This document shows positions 5,434 to 7,711 of a stretch of DNA of 7,711 nt, one piece after another. The notes below the pieces were generated by a model. It was not told where the DNA came from. It made no database searches and was given only the letters and a program-made list of their open reading frames with translations. A program made the translations under genes and the position numbers. Source of the DNA: Helicobacteraceae bacterium (lineage in GTDB: Bacteria > Campylobacterota > Campylobacteria > Campylobacterales > SZUA-545). How positions within the stretch are numbered: the stretch's first letter is position 1; each line of letters opens with the position of its first letter. The DNA lies in the NCBI GenBank assembly GCA_011390075.1, contig JAABTA010000035.1, positions 1 to 7,711 of the forward strand, written 5' to 3'.

Positions 5434-6634
5434 GATCGTCTCCATTTTTTGCTAGTGGTTTTACTCCTGGTAGCACTTTACCCTCAATGAGTTCCAAAGA
5501 GGCGCCACCACCTGTGGAGATAAATGTCATCTCCTCTGCGTCTCCTGCTCTTTCAACCAAATCCGCTGTATCACCGCCACCAATAATTTTAGTGGCATGA
5601 AGTTCTGCTACTTGATGGCAAAGTTTGTGGCTTCCTTTGGCAAATTTCTCAATCTCATACACACCCATAGGACCATTCCAAAGAACCGTTTGCGCGTCAG
5701 CTAGAGCCTCTTTGTAAAGAATAGAAGTGGCTGGACCAATATCAAGCCCCATCCACCCTTTAGGAATCTCTTTTGAGGTTGAGTAGATTGTCACACTATC
5801 AGCTTTGAGCTCTTGTGCACAAAGCACATCCACAGGAAGGTAGAGTTTCACACCTCTTTTTTTAGCATCGGCTATAATTTTTTTGGCATCTTCTAGTAGA
5901 TCATTCTCACATAACGAATTGCCAACCTCGTGACCTAATGCTCTCATAAAAGTAAACGCCATACCACCACCAATAAGCAGTTTGTCCACTTTTGGAAGCA
6001 GATTTTCTAATGCTTGCAATTTCCCTGAAACTTTTGAGCCACCAACAATTGCCACAAAAGGTCTTACGGGCTTTTCTAAAGTTTTAGAAAAATAAGAGAT
6101 CTCTTTAGAGAGCAAAAATCCAGCGGCTTTTGATTTTTCATCAAAAAATTTTGTAATTCCCTCCACTGAAGCGTGGGCTCTGTGACTTACCCCAAAGGCA
6201 TCATTCACATACACATCAGCCAGCTCTGCGAAAGCTTTTGAAAGCTCTGGATCGTTTTTTGTCTCCCCCATCTCAAACCTAACATTTTCCAAAAGCAAGA
6301 TCTCTCCATTTTTTAAATTATTCCCTTGGGACCTTGCATCTTCTCCCACCACATCTTTTGCTAATTTTACCTCTGTTTTAAGAAGCGTTTTTAACCTTTT
6401 TGCCACAGGCGCTAGAGAGTATTTCTCATTCACCTCTCCTTTAGGGCGACCTAGATGGCTTGCTAGTATAATTGCACAGTTGTTATCAATACAGTACTTG
6501 ATTGTAGTGAGTGCTGAGCGGATTCTTCTGTCATCACTAATGTTTCCAAACTCATCTTGTGGAACATTAAAGTCACACCTAATAAAAACCTTTTTGTCAG
6601 AAATATCAATTTCGTTTATACTAATAAGCTCCAA
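5411..6634 (-). CDS. pgk: Phosphoglycerate kinase
   Basis: Pgk transfers phosphate between 1,3-bisphosphoglycerate and ADP to give 3-phosphoglycerate and ATP, reversibly. The 407 residues carry the substrate-binding D21/N23 in RCDFNVP, R36, HLGRPKG (60-66), R119 in LLENVRFE and R152 in VSHRAHAS. The nucleotide domain has GGSKVSGK (198-205), GGGMAFTF, WNGPMGVYE (319-327), GGGDTA (352-357) and TGGGASLE (374-381). The start is a TTG (6632-6634): no ATG or GTG exists near the N-terminus, the protein aligns from MELISINEID, and AAAGG and AGAAG lie 9 and 3 bases upstream. The gene begins 14 bases inside gap. The C-terminus extends about 12 residues beyond the usual LPGVxxL end and runs into tpiA, so it is slightly longer than typical bacterial Pgk. 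Confidence 0.96.
   Translation of the reverse strand: MELISINEIDISDKKVFIRCDFNVPQDEFGNISDDRRIRSALTTIKYCIDNNCAIILASHLGRPKGEVNEKYSLAPVAKRLKTLLKTEVKLAKDVVGEDARSQGNNLKNGEILLLENVRFEMGETKNDPELSKAFAELADVYVNDAFGVSHRAHASVEGITKFFDEKSKAAGFLLSKEISYFSKTLEKPVRPFVAIVGGSKVSGKLQALENLLPKVDKLLIGGGMAFTFMRALGHEVGNSLCENDLLEDAKKIIADAKKRGVKLYLPVDVLCAQELKADSVTIYSTSKEIPKGWMGLDIGPATSILYKEALADAQTVLWNGPMGVYEIEKFAKGSHKLCHQVAELHATKIIGGGDTADLVERAGDAEEMTFISTGGGASLELIEGKVLPGVKPLAKNGDDHDLSGEL
5440..5443 (-). promoter_or_regulatory. Ribosome binding site that sets the tpiA start
   Basis: GGAG on the minus strand lies six bases before the ATG at 5433. It overlaps the alternative upstream ATG (5443-5445), which has only A residues before it, so initiation at 5433 is favoured. 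Confidence 0.7.
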
Positions 6635-7607
6635 TTTCTTCTGCCTTTCTTATCAAGTTTAGTAGATAGTTGGCGTAACCATATTCATTATCATGCCATA
6701 CTATAATTTTAACTAAATTATTTGAAACATAGGTTGAGTCAAGATCAACCACACCTGCGTATTTGCTACCTAAAAAATCATTTGAGACAAGCTTTTCATT
6801 GGTTGTACCTAAGATATTGCCATATCTCTTAGGGATCTCTTTATACAACACTTGCTGAATCTCAGTTATGGTTATACCCTTTTTGAGTTGCAAAACAATA
6901 TCCAAAACAGAAACATCTGGAGTAGGCACTCGCATGCCTCTTCCTTCTATCTTGAAATCTAGATCTATAATTTTGTGCAAATTCTTAGCAGCCCCTGTTT
7001 TGATAGGAATAATATTCTGTATTGACGAACGGGTGAGTCTTAGGTCTTTAGTGTGTTTTGCATCAAGAAGATTTTGATCAGCATTATAGCTATGAATCGA
7101 GGTGACACTTCCTCGTTCAATTTCAAAAAAGTCTCGTACAATATCCAAAATAAAAGCCAGCGGAGTTGTTGTACAACTGCCAGCAGAGACAATTGGCTCA
7201 TGTAAAGCTGACTCATTAAGAGAAAAAGCAGCTACTTGAGTGTCGTCAGTGGGGATGGATGTAAACACAACCTTTTTCACCCCATTTTGTATATGATGGA
7301 GATTGTCTTGAGAGTTATTATACTTTCCTGTGGCCTCTATTAAGATATCGCAATCTAACTCAAGATCTCTATTATCAGAGTAGCTTGTAAGCACTACTTT
7401 TTTGTCTTTATAGAAAAGAAGATTATCTATAAGCTGTAACTCTTCTAATCCCTCTTGTGTGGAATCATATCGAAGCAGAGTGAGTAGCTCACTAGGATTG
7501 GCTAAATCATTGATTTGCGTTAAGTGAAAGTTATTATTGCTAAGAGCTATCTTTGCTATAGCTCTGCCAATTCTTCCTGCGCCATTAATGGCTATCTTTA
7601 TTGCCAA
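6621..7607 (-). CDS. gap: Glyceraldehyde-3-phosphate dehydrogenase, divergent active-site loop
   Basis: Gap oxidises glyceraldehyde 3-phosphate with NAD and phosphate to 1,3-bisphosphoglycerate, or runs in reverse. Length (328) and architecture are normal: Rossmann motif INGAGRIGR (7-15), D34 in INDL suggesting NAD preference, catalytic C145 and its partner H172 in SIHSYNADQ, TGAAK (204-208), MRVPTPDVSVLD (225-236) and WHDNEYGY (304-311). Several nearly invariant positions differ: the catalytic loop reads SAGSCTTTP instead of SNASCTTNC, YTNDQ is YNADQ, and WYDNEWGY is WHDNEYGY. Cys and His are kept, so activity is likely, but it is a divergent member; erythrose-4-phosphate dehydrogenase is an alternative, made less likely by the pgk-tpiA context. 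The start is TTG (7605-7607) with AAAGG six bases upstream. It is the first gene of the operon. Confidence 0.9.
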   Translation of the reverse strand: MAIKIAINGAGRIGRAIAKIALSNNNFHLTQINDLANPSELLTLLRYDSTQEGLEELQLIDNLLFYKDKKVVLTSYSDNRDLELDCDILIEATGKYNNSQDNLHHIQNGVKKVVFTSIPTDDTQVAAFSLNESALHEPIVSAGSCTTTPLAFILDIVRDFFEIERGSVTSIHSYNADQNLLDAKHTKDLRLTRSSIQNIIPIKTGAAKNLHKIIDLDFKIEGRGMRVPTPDVSVLDIVLQLKKGITITEIQQVLYKEIPKRYGNILGTTNEKLVSNDFLGSKYAGVVDLDSTYVSNNLVKIIVWHDNEYGYANYLLNLIRKAEEIGAY

Positions 7608-7635
7608 TTGCTACCTTTAAAAGTTATGTTATAAT
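7608..7635. promoter_or_regulatory. Divergent promoter region between gap and the downstream + strand gene
   Basis: On the + strand a perfect TATAAT (7630-7635) carries an extended TGT (7627-7629) and a weak -35, TTGCTA (7608-7613). On the - strand TATAAC occupies 7628-7633. The two -10 boxes share the palindrome TTATAA (7629-7634), so one site could serve both directions. The minus-strand box is only about 20 bases from the gap start, so that transcript would have a very short leader. Confidence 0.5.
7614..7618 (-). promoter_or_regulatory. Ribosome binding site supporting the TTG start of gap
   Basis: AAAGG on the minus strand is six bases before the TTG at 7607. The TTG is followed by GCAATAAAG, giving the canonical N-terminus M-A-I-K-I-A-I-N-G, and no ATG lies nearby in frame. 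Confidence 0.7.
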
Positions 7636-7673
7636 CGTTAATAGAAACAATACAATAACATAGAAAGGCTAAA

Positions 7674-7711
7674 GTGACTTTAAATAACAGACTAGAAAAA
7701 ATCAAGGAAAT
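7674..7711 (+). CDS. Start of an unidentified gene, cut by the window end
   Basis: A GTG at 7674 opens a frame that runs to the end of the window (V/M-T-L-N-N-R-L-E-K-I-K-E). AGAAAGG (7662-7668) lies five bases upstream, and an extended -10 TATAAT is about 38 bases upstream, so initiation here is credible. Only 12 codons are visible. The N-R-x-E-K-I pattern would fit the N-terminus of a ribosome-silencing factor (RsfS), whose gene lies near gap and nadD in related genomes, but this is far too little to assign a function. Confidence 0.5.
   Translation, partial: MTLNNRLEKIKE

Noticed and set aside
5443..5451. A_AAA_AAT heptamer in the correct phase for -1 frameshifting at the end of pgk
   Set aside because: A -1 slip reaches a TGA after about four more codons and does not enter the tpiA frame, so it would only swap a short tail. 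No strong downstream stem is evident.
1..7711. CRISPR, insertion sequence, phage, toxin-antitoxin or defence system
   Set aside because: No spaced repeats, transposase or recombinase motifs, or defence-type domains. All long frames are accounted for by housekeeping or regulatory genes.

Overview
The window is AT-rich and densely packed. It looks like chromosomal DNA of a member of the Campylobacterota (formerly Epsilonproteobacteria). Three things point there: an OmpR-type regulator and histidine kinase that closely resemble the Helicobacter ArsRS / Campylobacter CprRS pair, a gap-pgk-tpiA cluster of the kind found in this phylum, and a short TpiA. I cannot name the genus with confidence. There are no mobile elements, CRISPR arrays or phage genes, and most genes are ordinary housekeeping genes.

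Layout, left to right. (1) 2-703, + strand: the C-terminal third of an acetyl-CoA synthetase whose start lies outside the window, followed by a hairpin terminator. (2) 825-2725, + strand: a two-component system, response regulator then sensor kinase, coupled by an ATGA stop/start overlap. (3) 2727-4402, - strand: bioA (biotin synthesis) followed by a small exported thioredoxin-fold protein. The two are coupled by a TAATG overlap, and the unit converges on the kinase gene with one base between the stop codons. (4) 4493-4568, + strand: tRNA-Ala(GGC) with its own promoter, divergent from bioA. (5) 4569-4740: a gene-free stretch with a weak trace of coding-like sequence and a hairpin at the end of tpiA. 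(6) 4741-7607, - strand: a glycolytic/gluconeogenic operon transcribed gap, pgk, tpiA, with overlaps at both junctions. (7) 7674 to the end, + strand: the first codons of an unidentified gene divergent from gap.

How the genes work together: Acs activates acetate to acetyl-CoA, and Gap, Pgk and TpiA interconvert triose phosphates and 3-phosphoglycerate. Together they fit a central carbon metabolism that can run towards gluconeogenesis, but the direction is inference. The kinase senses something outside the cytoplasm and phosphorylates the regulator at Asp52. BioA supplies biotin, while the exported thioredoxin-like protein acts on thiols in the periplasm; its functional link to BioA is unclear.

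The points most worth a second look are a strong excess of the palindrome AGATCT across the window, a GAPDH with an altered catalytic loop and a TTG start, the pgk/tpiA junction, and a self-complementary -10 region between gap and its divergent neighbour. I did not find a clearly novel system.
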